The notes under the pieces: generated by a model | The model's database searches: none | Told to the model about the DNA's origin: nothing | Seen by the model: only the letters and a program-made list of their open reading frames with translations | Shown here: in pieces, positions 8,054 to 14,848 of the stretch | Layout of the letters: the number at the start of each line of letters is the position of its first letter | Position numbering within the stretch: the stretch's first letter is position 1 | Program-made: the position numbers and the translations under genes | DNA from: an uncultured Lachnospiraceae bacterium | GTDB lineage: Bacteria > Bacillota > Clostridia > Lachnospirales > Lachnospiraceae | Length of the DNA: 35,460 nucleotides | Assembly: GCA_902785055.1 (NCBI GenBank) | Contig: CACZXG010000013.1 | Location: forward strand, 1 to 35,460 | Direction of reading: 5' to 3'

Positions 8054-8662
8054 ATGATGAAACTATTTGGAAGAAAAGAAATTAAGCATAGCGAAGCGTA
8101 TACTGACTTCAAAGCGCAGCTTAAGGCTGTAGGAAGACAGAGAATGGAAGGTTACGATCCGAACCTGTTTGACAAGATTACGGAACAGGAGAGAAGCGAG
8201 GTTGAGAAGGATATATGGAATCATTTCATGAATAAGAATGATGCCGACCTTGCTGTACTTATGCCTGCTCTGAAAAACTACGACGGCATTGCTGCCTTGA
8301 AAAAGAAGCTGGCGGAATTTACGATCCCGAGCTACGGGAGCGCTGATATTGCACTTGCGCTCTTCGAGGCGACTGAAGAAGAGAAGTATCTGGATATCAT
8401 CATGGATAATTACCGGGGGCTTGCTGTCAATACACCGATCGCAGTAGGGCTGGCTGGGCTTGCTAAAAAGCCTGGAGTGTATGATCTGCTGGTTGATATT
8501 TACTTGCACGACAAAGACGAGGCAAACCGGATTCAGGCTGTAGTAGGCATGTTGTGGAGAGACAGAAAACTGAATAGTGTCAACGACCCTATGGAGATTG
8601 CCGATAAGATTGATCTGATCAGGGCATTCAAGCTGGATTCAGAAGAAGAGGGGAATCAGTAA
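8054..8662 (+). CDS. Hypothetical protein, copy B of a duplicated pair
   Basis: This 202-aa helical soluble protein is the near twin of the one at 3487-4098, with a shared opening (LFGRKEIKHSEAYTDF), the shared block EQERSEVEKDxWxHFMNKND and a shared middle IIMDNYRGLAVNTPIA. Differences are concentrated near the C terminus (e.g. EIADKID against EIWEKAD). Two ATG codons in a row (8054, 8057) follow a weak GGAG. The gene after it starts at the very next base after its stop. The pair shows tandem duplication inside the island; the divergence suggests that both copies have been kept by selection, as when immunity genes adapt to different toxin variants. Function unknown. Confidence 0.75.
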   Translation: MMKLFGRKEIKHSEAYTDFKAQLKAVGRQRMEGYDPNLFDKITEQERSEVEKDIWNHFMNKNDADLAVLMPALKNYDGIAALKKKLAEFTIPSYGSADIALALFEATEEEKYLDIIMDNYRGLAVNTPIAVGLAGLAKKPGVYDLLVDIYLHDKDEANRIQAVVGMLWRDRKLNSVNDPMEIADKIDLIRAFKLDSEEEGNQ

Positions 8663-8974
8663 ATGGATACAATAAGAGCGAAGATACTTTTCACAGAACT
8701 AAGAGATCACCTGAGAGAATATGGCGGGAAGAATCTAAAATACCAGACAAGGATCACAGAAGATGCGGTCAACGATCTTGCTGATGAATTTCCGGAAGAA
8801 GAAAAAGAAAAGGCCGTCAGGGAATATTTCCGCTATCTCTGGCCCGGCGGAAGAGGCGGACTTTCTGACGTCGTACTGTGGGATGAGGACCTTGAAAAAA
8901 GGATCGCCCTTAATGAGCCTCTGGTTAGGATCTGCAGGGAGCTTAATAAACTTATCAAAGAAGCGGATAATTAG
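8663..8974 (+). CDS. Small hypothetical protein
   Basis: The 103-aa charged protein begins at the base after the TAA of copy B (TAAATG), so its translation is probably coupled. It is helical throughout (ITEDAVNDLADEFPEEEKEKAVREYF) with a Trp/Gly turn (LWPGGRGG) in the middle; no signal peptide or membrane helix. I do not recognise it. Copy A at 3487 is followed instead by the 72-aa Imm59-like gene, so the two duplicated genes have different partners. Confidence 0.6.
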   Translation: MDTIRAKILFTELRDHLREYGGKNLKYQTRITEDAVNDLADEFPEEEKEKAVREYFRYLWPGGRGGLSDVVLWDEDLEKRIALNEPLVRICRELNKLIKEADN

Positions 8975-9008
8975 GGGAAATGAACTTGGTAAATATGGAG
9001 ATAGGCAA

Positions 9009-9341
9009 ATGAAAAAGAGATATCAAGGGGACGGCTTTGATGTAACGGAAGAAGACGGGATCTATCGGATGTCTTGGGAACAAGGCCCATTTGGCATCAT
9101 TAAGGAGTATGAAATATCGAAAGAAAACTTCGAAAAAGCGATGAAATCCAGCAAAGACGCATATGAAGTAAGTGTCTATGCACAAACGGGTTCGTGGCCT
9201 TCAAGTGAAGAAGAAAAACTTGAAGAAGCGAGAAAATTAATTCGAAGACTTCCTAAATTGCTACTAAAGAACCCGAAAAACCAAAAACTCTTCAGCCCGG
9301 AAGAACTGGAGGAGCTGTTAAAGAAAGCAGGCCTCCCGTAA
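9009..9341 (+). CDS. Small hypothetical protein
   Basis: The reading frame is open from 8763, but the natural start is the ATG at 9009, preceded by GGAG and 34 bases after the previous stop. The 110-aa product has a beta-rich first part (EDGIYRMSWEQGPFGIIKEY), then a helix with SKENFEKAMKSSKD, then a very basic/acidic helical tail. The first half has the look of a small immunity-type domain; the family is not recognised. The following lipoprotein gene begins 21 bases later. Confidence 0.6.
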   Translation: MKKRYQGDGFDVTEEDGIYRMSWEQGPFGIIKEYEISKENFEKAMKSSKDAYEVSVYAQTGSWPSSEEEKLEEARKLIRRLPKLLLKNPKNQKLFSPEELEELLKKAGLP

Positions 9342-9362
9342 CAGCACATAAGGAGATCAGTG

Positions 9363-10172
9363 ATGCAAAAAAGAATAGTTCTCCTCATTACAGTCCTTTC
9401 CTTTATGCTCTGCGGTTGTGCAGGAAAGGTGCCGTCCAGCAGCGCTTCCGGTCAGACTGAGAGTGCGGAAATCGGGCAGTCAGAAAAATACACCATCGAG
9501 CTGACCGAACGGCAGAAGAAGATCCTTCGCGATGAAGGGCTCCCCGAAGAATACGACCGGCTTACAGATTCCCAGAAAAACGCGATCGTCAAGATAGAAA
9601 GAGTATTGTCTTATCTGGAAGAGACATACGAAGACGAATTTGAGTATTTGGGATACGTTTCCGGAGGTCTTGACGGCGAATATGTCACAGCCAAAATATC
9701 GGATACTTTGCCGGAGAAGATCGTAACCGTATATATCTCTTATAAAAATGGGGAGTATACATATTCCGACAACTACGAGGCCAAAATAGCGGAAGAGGAG
9801 TATAAAAAGGAGATCACAGATTTCCTGTCCGGCTATTTGGACCCGGCAGATTTTCAGGTATATGCTGAGATCAGGGAGCTCAGAGATGCAGGAGAATCCT
9901 TAGTGGAACGTGCCGTGGGGGTCCCCTTGATCCTGGTCAACAATGTCTGTTCCGAGGAAGATGTAAGGGCAGCAGCACAGGCCTATGCGGAATGGATTGC
10001 GGCAATGGAAAATAAAAACGGCGGAGGCGCAGACTTTAAAGTTTATAAGACTGATGACTATATTTTGATGAATGAATTCAATTACAGAGATTATCTGGCA
10101 AATTGGATATATGAACTTGATGTAACTGTCGATGCGGGTGATACTATAAATATCGAGAAATATGAACCGTGA
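9363..10172 (+). CDS. Putative lipoprotein of the island
   Basis: The 269-aa product has a clear lipoprotein signal: MQKR, a hydrophobic core, and the lipobox LCGC with Cys19. It should be anchored on the outer face of the membrane. After a short Ser-rich spacer comes ELTERQKKILRDEGLPEEYD, a helical motif that I have seen at the start of many Lachnospiraceae surface lipoproteins in similar clusters, then an alpha/beta domain of about 200 residues. Function is not known. AAGGAG precedes GTGATG; I used the ATG at 9363. It closes the plus-strand island, 17 bases before an unrelated reductase gene. Confidence 0.7.
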   Translation: MQKRIVLLITVLSFMLCGCAGKVPSSSASGQTESAEIGQSEKYTIELTERQKKILRDEGLPEEYDRLTDSQKNAIVKIERVLSYLEETYEDEFEYLGYVSGGLDGEYVTAKISDTLPEKIVTVYISYKNGEYTYSDNYEAKIAEEEYKKEITDFLSGYLDPADFQVYAEIRELRDAGESLVERAVGVPLILVNNVCSEEDVRAAAQAYAEWIAAMENKNGGGADFKVYKTDDYILMNEFNYRDYLANWIYELDVTVDAGDTINIEKYEP

Positions 10173-10189
10173 TTTAAGGAGATATATGT

Positions 10190-11200
10190 ATGTACATCGC
10201 AAGCGACAAAAGATATGAAACCATGAAGTATAACCGGTGCGGCAAGAGCGGCCTGATGATGCCGGCTGTATCACTGGGGCTGTGGCACAATTTTGGCGAC
10301 ACGAGCTCCTTTACTAATATGGAGAAGCTCTGCTTTACAGCATTCGATAACGGTATTACTCACTTTGATCTGGCTAATAATTACGGGCCGGAGCCGGGCA
10401 GTGCCGAGAAGAACTTCGGCAGGATCCTCAAAGAGAATTTCCTGCCTTACAGGGATGAGATGATCATTTCTACCAAAGCCGGTTATACCATGTGGGAGGG
10501 CCCTTACGGCGACTGGGGAAGCCGCAAGTATCTGCTGGCGAGTCTGGATCAGTCCCTCAAGAGAATGGGACTGGAGTATGTCGATATCTTCTACCATCAC
10601 AGGATGGATCCGAATACGCCTCTCGAAGAGACTATGGGCGCTCTGGAGCAGGCCGTCCGAAGCGGCAAAGCACTATATGTCGGTCTTTCCAACTATGACG
10701 GGCCGACGCTGGAGAAGGCAGCGGCTATTCTGACGGATATGCGTGTGCCGTTTGTAATCAACCAGAACCGCTATAATATCCTTGATCGCACTGTGGAGAA
10801 GAACGGACTGAAGGAAACAGCCCCCAGGCTCGGCAAGGGCATCATCTGCTTCACGCCTCTTGCGCAGGGCGTTCTGACGGACCGCTATCTGAATGGTATT
10901 CCGGAGGACAGCCGCGTGCGCACGGACAGCAGATTCCTCAAGGAGAGCAGCCTGACTGCGGAGAAGATCGAGCGCGTCAGAGGCCTCAATGAGATCGCGA
11001 AGAGAAGAGGCCAGACGCTCGCCGAGATGGCGCTCGCCTGGATCCTCAAGGATGGCGCAGTGACATCTGTGCTGATCGGTGCCTCCAAGCCCGCGCAGAT
11101 CCTCGACAACATCAAGGCGCTGGAGAATACAACATTTACAGCGGAAGAACTGGCACAGATTGACGCGCTGCCTGAGAGTAAGAGGATGGAAGAGAGGTAA
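10190..11200 (+). CDS. yghZ: Aldo/keto reductase, YghZ (glyceraldehyde 3-phosphate reductase) type
   Basis: The 336-aa protein has the complete aldo/keto reductase frame: FDLANNYG holds the Asp and Tyr of the catalytic tetrad, STKAGY the Lys, and DIFYHHRMD the His. The near-constant WEGPYGDWGSRKYL block is that of the YghZ/Kv-beta-like branch, which reduces aldehydes such as L-glyceraldehyde 3-phosphate or methylglyoxal with NADPH. The GASKPAQ element near the end is the usual nucleotide phosphate site. AAGGAGATATATGT precedes the ATG. Lineage branch is well supported; the true substrate in this organism is not. It follows the lipoprotein by 17 bases and could be read through from it. Confidence 0.88.
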   Translation: MYIASDKRYETMKYNRCGKSGLMMPAVSLGLWHNFGDTSSFTNMEKLCFTAFDNGITHFDLANNYGPEPGSAEKNFGRILKENFLPYRDEMIISTKAGYTMWEGPYGDWGSRKYLLASLDQSLKRMGLEYVDIFYHHRMDPNTPLEETMGALEQAVRSGKALYVGLSNYDGPTLEKAAAILTDMRVPFVINQNRYNILDRTVEKNGLKETAPRLGKGIICFTPLAQGVLTDRYLNGIPEDSRVRTDSRFLKESSLTAEKIERVRGLNEIAKRRGQTLAEMALAWILKDGAVTSVLIGASKPAQILDNIKALENTTFTAEELAQIDALPESKRMEER

Positions 11201-11315
11201 AAAGGAAAGGAGTGTCCGGATAAAACTACCTCTTGACCGTAATAAAGCATTTGTTAATAATGGTTAAAGCAGCATCATAATGCAGGAGTTCGAACATAAA
11301 GGTGAAAAAAAGACT

Positions 11316-13049
11316 ATGGATAAAAGGCTTGGAAAAATAGACGAAAAGTGGCTGTTTATAATAAATGCAATAATCATATATATTCTTGTCTATTTTGTCG
11401 CTTATCAGGTTCCAATGCATTCAGATGATTATACTTATCTGATAAAAGGTTTATCGCTTCAATCACATATTGATCATTATTTGACCTGGAGCGGAAGGGT
11501 CATTACAGACTATACGGCGTCGATCTTGCTCAATGTGTTCAGCAAACCTGTTTACATGGCGATCAACTCGGCGGTGTTTGCGTTTGTTATCATTATGATA
11601 ACCGTTATACCAAACATCATAAATGGGAAAAAGCTGATCAATAAGCATTCATCAATATTGCTCTGGATCATCTTCATGCTTTACTGGGTTGCCAATCCCA
11701 ATCTTGGCCAAACCAGTTTCTGGCTCGTGGGATCTGCCAATTACCTGTGGCCGCTGATGTGGGCCAGCCTTTATATTTCGTATTTAATGTACTTGCTGGT
11801 CAATGATCATAATCCCGGCATTGTACAAGGCATTCTTTTATTCATCCTCGGTATTTTTGCCGGACTGACAAACGAGGCGCTTGGAATAACCGTTGTGGCC
11901 TTTACTCTTTTCCTTATTCCTCTTTTTTGGAAGAAAGGAATTAAAGCGCTTGCCATCAGCCTGATCTCTACAGGTATTGGCTATGCTATTGTTTTCTTTT
12001 CGCCCGGCAATGACTCACGTCTTCACAACGATTCTTTTAAGTCCTGGAGGGAAATGCCTTTTGCTGAAAAGATAATGAATCATTTCTTTCAAAGAATCCC
12101 AGAGGCATTGGGGGAGTTTTACTTGTTGTATCTGATACTTATTTTGATGCTGATTATCACTTTGTGGACGCAAAGCGGCAAAAAAACAGATATCAATACA
12201 GTCTGGTTTCCTCTGGTATTTATTTTGATGTCTCTGTGCGCGGTGGTCGTATTCGTCATATCGCCCGGCATGCCGCCCAGAAGCGTTAATTCTTCTTTCT
12301 ATTTTGCCTTATTGGCGGTTTCATATATCGGCAACCAGCTTTTGTATTCAGAAACAAAGACTGCAGTTTTCTCACTCTGTGCTGCCGGCCTGATCTGCTT
12401 GTCCTATTTTGTGCCAAGTTATGCATTTGTTCACTATGCATATAAGCAGACTGCTGTACAGGCAGATATCCGTATTGACAATATATTGGACGCTAAAGAC
12501 AAGGGCAGTGACACAGCGGTTGTACCCAATTGGTATTTCACGCGTCTTGCAAGAGATGCAGATAAATTTGACACTTACGCCGCACACCGCATGACACAAT
12601 ACTACGGCATAGACTATATAGATTGGAAGGATACGACTTTTAACTATGCTGTTATCAGGACATCGGAACCCATCAGTGTTAACAAAGAGATCAAGGACGG
12701 CCTGACACTTACAAATGTATATGTAAAGATTAACTCTCTATTTGAACAGACGATAGTATTGGAATTTGATAAACCTGTATTAGATTACATTGAGGACGGA
12801 GATAGAGTATTCTATATGCATCTATATGTGGACTGGCGTCATGATTATATCATTGCGGATGTTGATCTGGATGATTTCATAGAAATAGACGGAAAGTATT
12901 ATTACGGAAGAACAGTATTGAATCCGAGCCTTAAAAAGCTTGAGAAGATCAACTTCGGCTTTTACAATCCCGGTGAACAGACCAGTTCGGTTGAATGCTC
13001 ACTTGTATACGACAGAAGTGGCCGCTTAAAGCTGGAAGATCCTAATTGA
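11316..13049 (+). CDS. DUF6056-like polytopic membrane protein, possible GT-C glycosyltransferase
   Basis: The product has about 577 residues. After one helix comes an external loop with HSDDYTYL, an acidic pair placed as in GT-C glycosyltransferases, followed by some ten more membrane helices and a soluble C-terminal domain of about 180 residues. DUF6056 proteins share this HSDDxxY loop and the NPN...FWLVGSANYLWP-type second loop, and are thought to add sugars from lipid carriers at the outer face. I chose the ATG at 11316 behind AAAGGTGA; an in-frame ATG at 11280 without a ribosome site adds 12 residues. It is lower in GC than its neighbours, which suggests that it was acquired. Enzyme activity is inferred. 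Confidence 0.7.
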   Translation: MDKRLGKIDEKWLFIINAIIIYILVYFVAYQVPMHSDDYTYLIKGLSLQSHIDHYLTWSGRVITDYTASILLNVFSKPVYMAINSAVFAFVIIMITVIPNIINGKKLINKHSSILLWIIFMLYWVANPNLGQTSFWLVGSANYLWPLMWASLYISYLMYLLVNDHNPGIVQGILLFILGIFAGLTNEALGITVVAFTLFLIPLFWKKGIKALAISLISTGIGYAIVFFSPGNDSRLHNDSFKSWREMPFAEKIMNHFFQRIPEALGEFYLLYLILILMLIITLWTQSGKKTDINTVWFPLVFILMSLCAVVVFVISPGMPPRSVNSSFYFALLAVSYIGNQLLYSETKTAVFSLCAAGLICLSYFVPSYAFVHYAYKQTAVQADIRIDNILDAKDKGSDTAVVPNWYFTRLARDADKFDTYAAHRMTQYYGIDYIDWKDTTFNYAVIRTSEPISVNKEIKDGLTLTNVYVKINSLFEQTIVLEFDKPVLDYIEDGDRVFYMHLYVDWRHDYIIADVDLDDFIEIDGKYYYGRTVLNPSLKKLEKINFGFYNPGEQTSSVECSLVYDRSGRLKLEDPN

Positions 13050-13080
13050 GCTCAATTAATACATGGAAAAGAGGACAGCA

Positions 13081-13203
13081 ATGAGAAGGTCTTTTGACCT
13101 CGACGAGGTCCTGTTCGTGAATCCGGCGACTTATAAGATCGAGCCGGTTCCGGGCTGGCTGCACAAGAGGCTCTACCGGGAGAGGCACCGCGCTTGGAAA
13201 TAA
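13081..13203 (+). pseudogene. N-terminal remnant of a HAD-like hydrolase
   Basis: Forty codons start with an ATG behind AAGAGGA and contain SFDLDEVLFVNPATYK, i.e. HAD motif I (DLD) in a form typical of small clostridial HAD hydrolases, and LHKRLYRER, which leads into helix 1. The frame then runs into other sequence and stops at TAA 13201-13203. The lid, motif II and motif III are missing, so no activity is expected. A remnant of a redoxin gene follows in another frame. Confidence 0.5.
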
Positions 13204-13468
13204 GATTTCCTTTGAGACTAAGGACCTGGATGGCAACACGGTCACAAGCGAAGAAGCAAAATCAATCCTGAAAGAGAAGGGCGTCCACTATCTGAACCTG
13301 CAGCAGACAGCAGAGATCAAAAGCCTTCTCCCGCCGCTCGCCTATCCCACTACTTACTTTGTGGACAGCGAGGGAAGGCTGCTGACAGAACCGGTCGTCG
13401 GCGCATTGTTCTCGGAGTACCACGCGAGGCTTGACGAAGCGCTGGAAATTGTTGAGGACGAGGAGTGA
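13172..13468 (+). pseudogene. Internally deleted TlpA-like redoxin remnant
   Basis: In the frame ending at TGA 13466-13468, the sequence gives LGNKISFETKDLDGNTVTSE, the usual first strand of a TlpA/ResA-like domain, then jumps to AKSILKEKGVHYLNL and AYPTTYFVDSEGRLL, which belong to its last third (cis-Pro strand). The part with the WxxCxxC active site is missing. An intact domain would need about 60 more residues here. No start codon with a ribosome site is present, so this is a dead gene fused by deletion to the HAD remnant. Together they fill the gap 13050-13569. Confidence 0.6.
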
Positions 13469-13569
13469 GGGAACTTTCAGATTGGGCGTTGGCGGCAGTG
13501 CTTGGCCGCGGGGCGGCAGGATTCAGTTTTCTGCCGCGGGGCAGCGACATGATGCAGGCGGAGGCAGAT

Positions 13570-14139
13570 ATGCGGAAGTGTTATTCGGAACGGGAAATCC
13601 GGGCCAATTATGAGGAACTCACAAAGCTTCTTATCAGGAAGCATCTGACCATCACGACTATGGAGAGCGCCACATCAGGACAGATTGCTTCATTGATCAC
13701 TGATACTGAAGGGTCGTCTGCCGTCCTCAAGGGCGCGTTTGTCACCTACTCCAACGAAGCAAAAATACAGCAAGGTGTTCCACGTGAGATTTTAGAGAAG
13801 TACACAGTCTACTCAGAAGAAACCGCAGCCGCAATGGCGAGGGCTTGTCTCAAAGCATACCATGCCGACATCGGAATCGGCGTTACAGGCACCATGGGAA
13901 ATGTTGATCCGGCAAATCCGGATGCTTCGGTGCCGGGACAAGTGTATTTTGCTATAGCGGTTCGGAGGGATGAAATCCGAGTGGTGTCTTATAGCATGGA
14001 GCTTGCACCGCAGCCGACAAGACTTATGTACAAACTTGCTGTGGCCGAGGAGGTCTTTGAAGCGCTTAGCTGTATCATACAGGAAGAGTTTAACGAAGAA
14101 CATGGAACACCCCACAAAAAAAGAGCTGCCCCGGGCTGA
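13570..14139 (+). CDS. CinA C-terminal domain protein (nicotinamide-nucleotide amidohydrolase type)
   Basis: The 189-aa protein is a stand-alone CinA C-terminal (PncC-like) domain. Such enzymes hydrolyse nicotinamide mononucleotide to nicotinate mononucleotide in pyridine nucleotide salvage. Visible family motifs are TTMESATSGQIASLIT around residue 28 (usually ESCTGG), the GAFVTYSNEAK strand and GIGVTGTMGNVDP with a following GQVYFAI. The ATG at 13570 follows GGAGG by five bases; earlier in-frame ATGs at 13549 and 13552 lack a site, and the frame itself is open from 13465. The last codons and stop lie inside a hairpin that terminates the opposite strand. ESATSG instead of ESCTGG is a modest variation at the active-site turn. 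Confidence 0.8.
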   Translation: MRKCYSEREIRANYEELTKLLIRKHLTITTMESATSGQIASLITDTEGSSAVLKGAFVTYSNEAKIQQGVPREILEKYTVYSEETAAAMARACLKAYHADIGIGVTGTMGNVDPANPDASVPGQVYFAIAVRRDEIRVVSYSMELAPQPTRLMYKLAVAEEVFEALSCIIQEEFNEEHGTPHKKRAAPG

Positions 14140-14160
14140 AAATCAGCCAGGGGCAGCTCT
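14115..14160 (-). terminator. Intrinsic terminator of the minus-strand redox operon
   Basis: AGAGCTGCCCC (14122-14132) pairs perfectly with GGGGCAGCTCT (14150-14160), and the arms continue as GGCTGA/TCAGCC around a three-base loop. Read on the minus strand, the stem is followed by a run of T's. It ends transcription just after the MBL-fold gene and contains the stop codon of the convergent CinA-type gene. Confidence 0.85.
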
Positions 14161-14168
14161 GATAATGT

Positions 14169-14792
14169 TCAAGCATTCTGTGGAGTGAGAACAAGCACTT
14201 GTTCGGAAGGCAGGTTGTTGAGATCGACAGTGCAGCTTCCTGTGAAGGAAACAGAATCCATTAAATTGGTGAATTCTTTGACGGTTCCGATCACATCGAA
14301 GCCGAAGGCATTGCCGTCGCCGCGGTAGTGCATCGGGATCACGTGGGCGGGGCCAATCTTGCGGACAAGGTCGGCAGCCTGGGACGCGTCGATCGTGTAG
14401 TGACCGCCTACGGGGATCATGGCAATGTCCAAATCTTTCAGCTGTGCGAGCTGATCTGCGGGAAGCTTGCAGCCGAGGTCGCCAAAGTGGGCAATCCGCT
14501 TACCATTGGCACTGAGAATGAAGATTGTATTGCGGCCGCGCAGAACGCCTTTGAGCGGGTCGTGAAAAGTCTCGATCTTCGTAACGGTGAAAGGAGACTT
14601 GCTCCCAGAAACCAATGTAACTCTTTTCCGGGCGTTGTGGTCGCCGTGTTCGTGGCTGCACAGAACTTCATCCGCGGTCTCTCTGACCGGGCCGAGTCCG
14701 GGGACATAGCCGTCATCATAGGGGTCGAATACGATGCTGTATCCGGCTTCTTCTACTTTGAAACAAGAGTGTCCGATCCAGGTGATCTTCAT
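14169..14792 (-). CDS. MBL-fold metallo-hydrolase
   Basis: The 207-aa product begins MKITWIGHSCFKVE and contains the metal-binding motif SHEHGDHNA, a later HFGDLG aspartate strand and VIPMHY near the C terminus, the standard order of the metallo-beta-lactamase fold. It most resembles the small UPF0173/YtkL-like branch of Zn-dependent hydrolases, whose substrates are mostly unknown. AGAAAGGAG precedes the ATG at 14792; the frame is open further up to a GTG at 14849 but that would overlap the preceding stop. It is the last gene of the redox operon, 56 bases after the 4Fe-4S/TlpA gene, and is followed by a strong terminator. A link to thiol chemistry is suggested only by position. Confidence 0.82.
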   Translation of the reverse strand: MKITWIGHSCFKVEEAGYSIVFDPYDDGYVPGLGPVRETADEVLCSHEHGDHNARKRVTLVSGSKSPFTVTKIETFHDPLKGVLRGRNTIFILSANGKRIAHFGDLGCKLPADQLAQLKDLDIAMIPVGGHYTIDASQAADLVRKIGPAHVIPMHYRGDGNAFGFDVIGTVKEFTNLMDSVSFTGSCTVDLNNLPSEQVLVLTPQNA

Positions 14793-14848
14793 AGCTTTTC
14801 TCCTTTCTGAAGCGAGTCTTGATCCAAATTCAGAATGTTCCGTAGTCA

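Noticed and set aside
8763-9008. N-terminal extension of the 110-aa gene to an ATG at 8763
   Set aside because: It overlaps the 103-aa gene in another frame; the ATG at 9009 with GGAG fits the gene spacing of the island.
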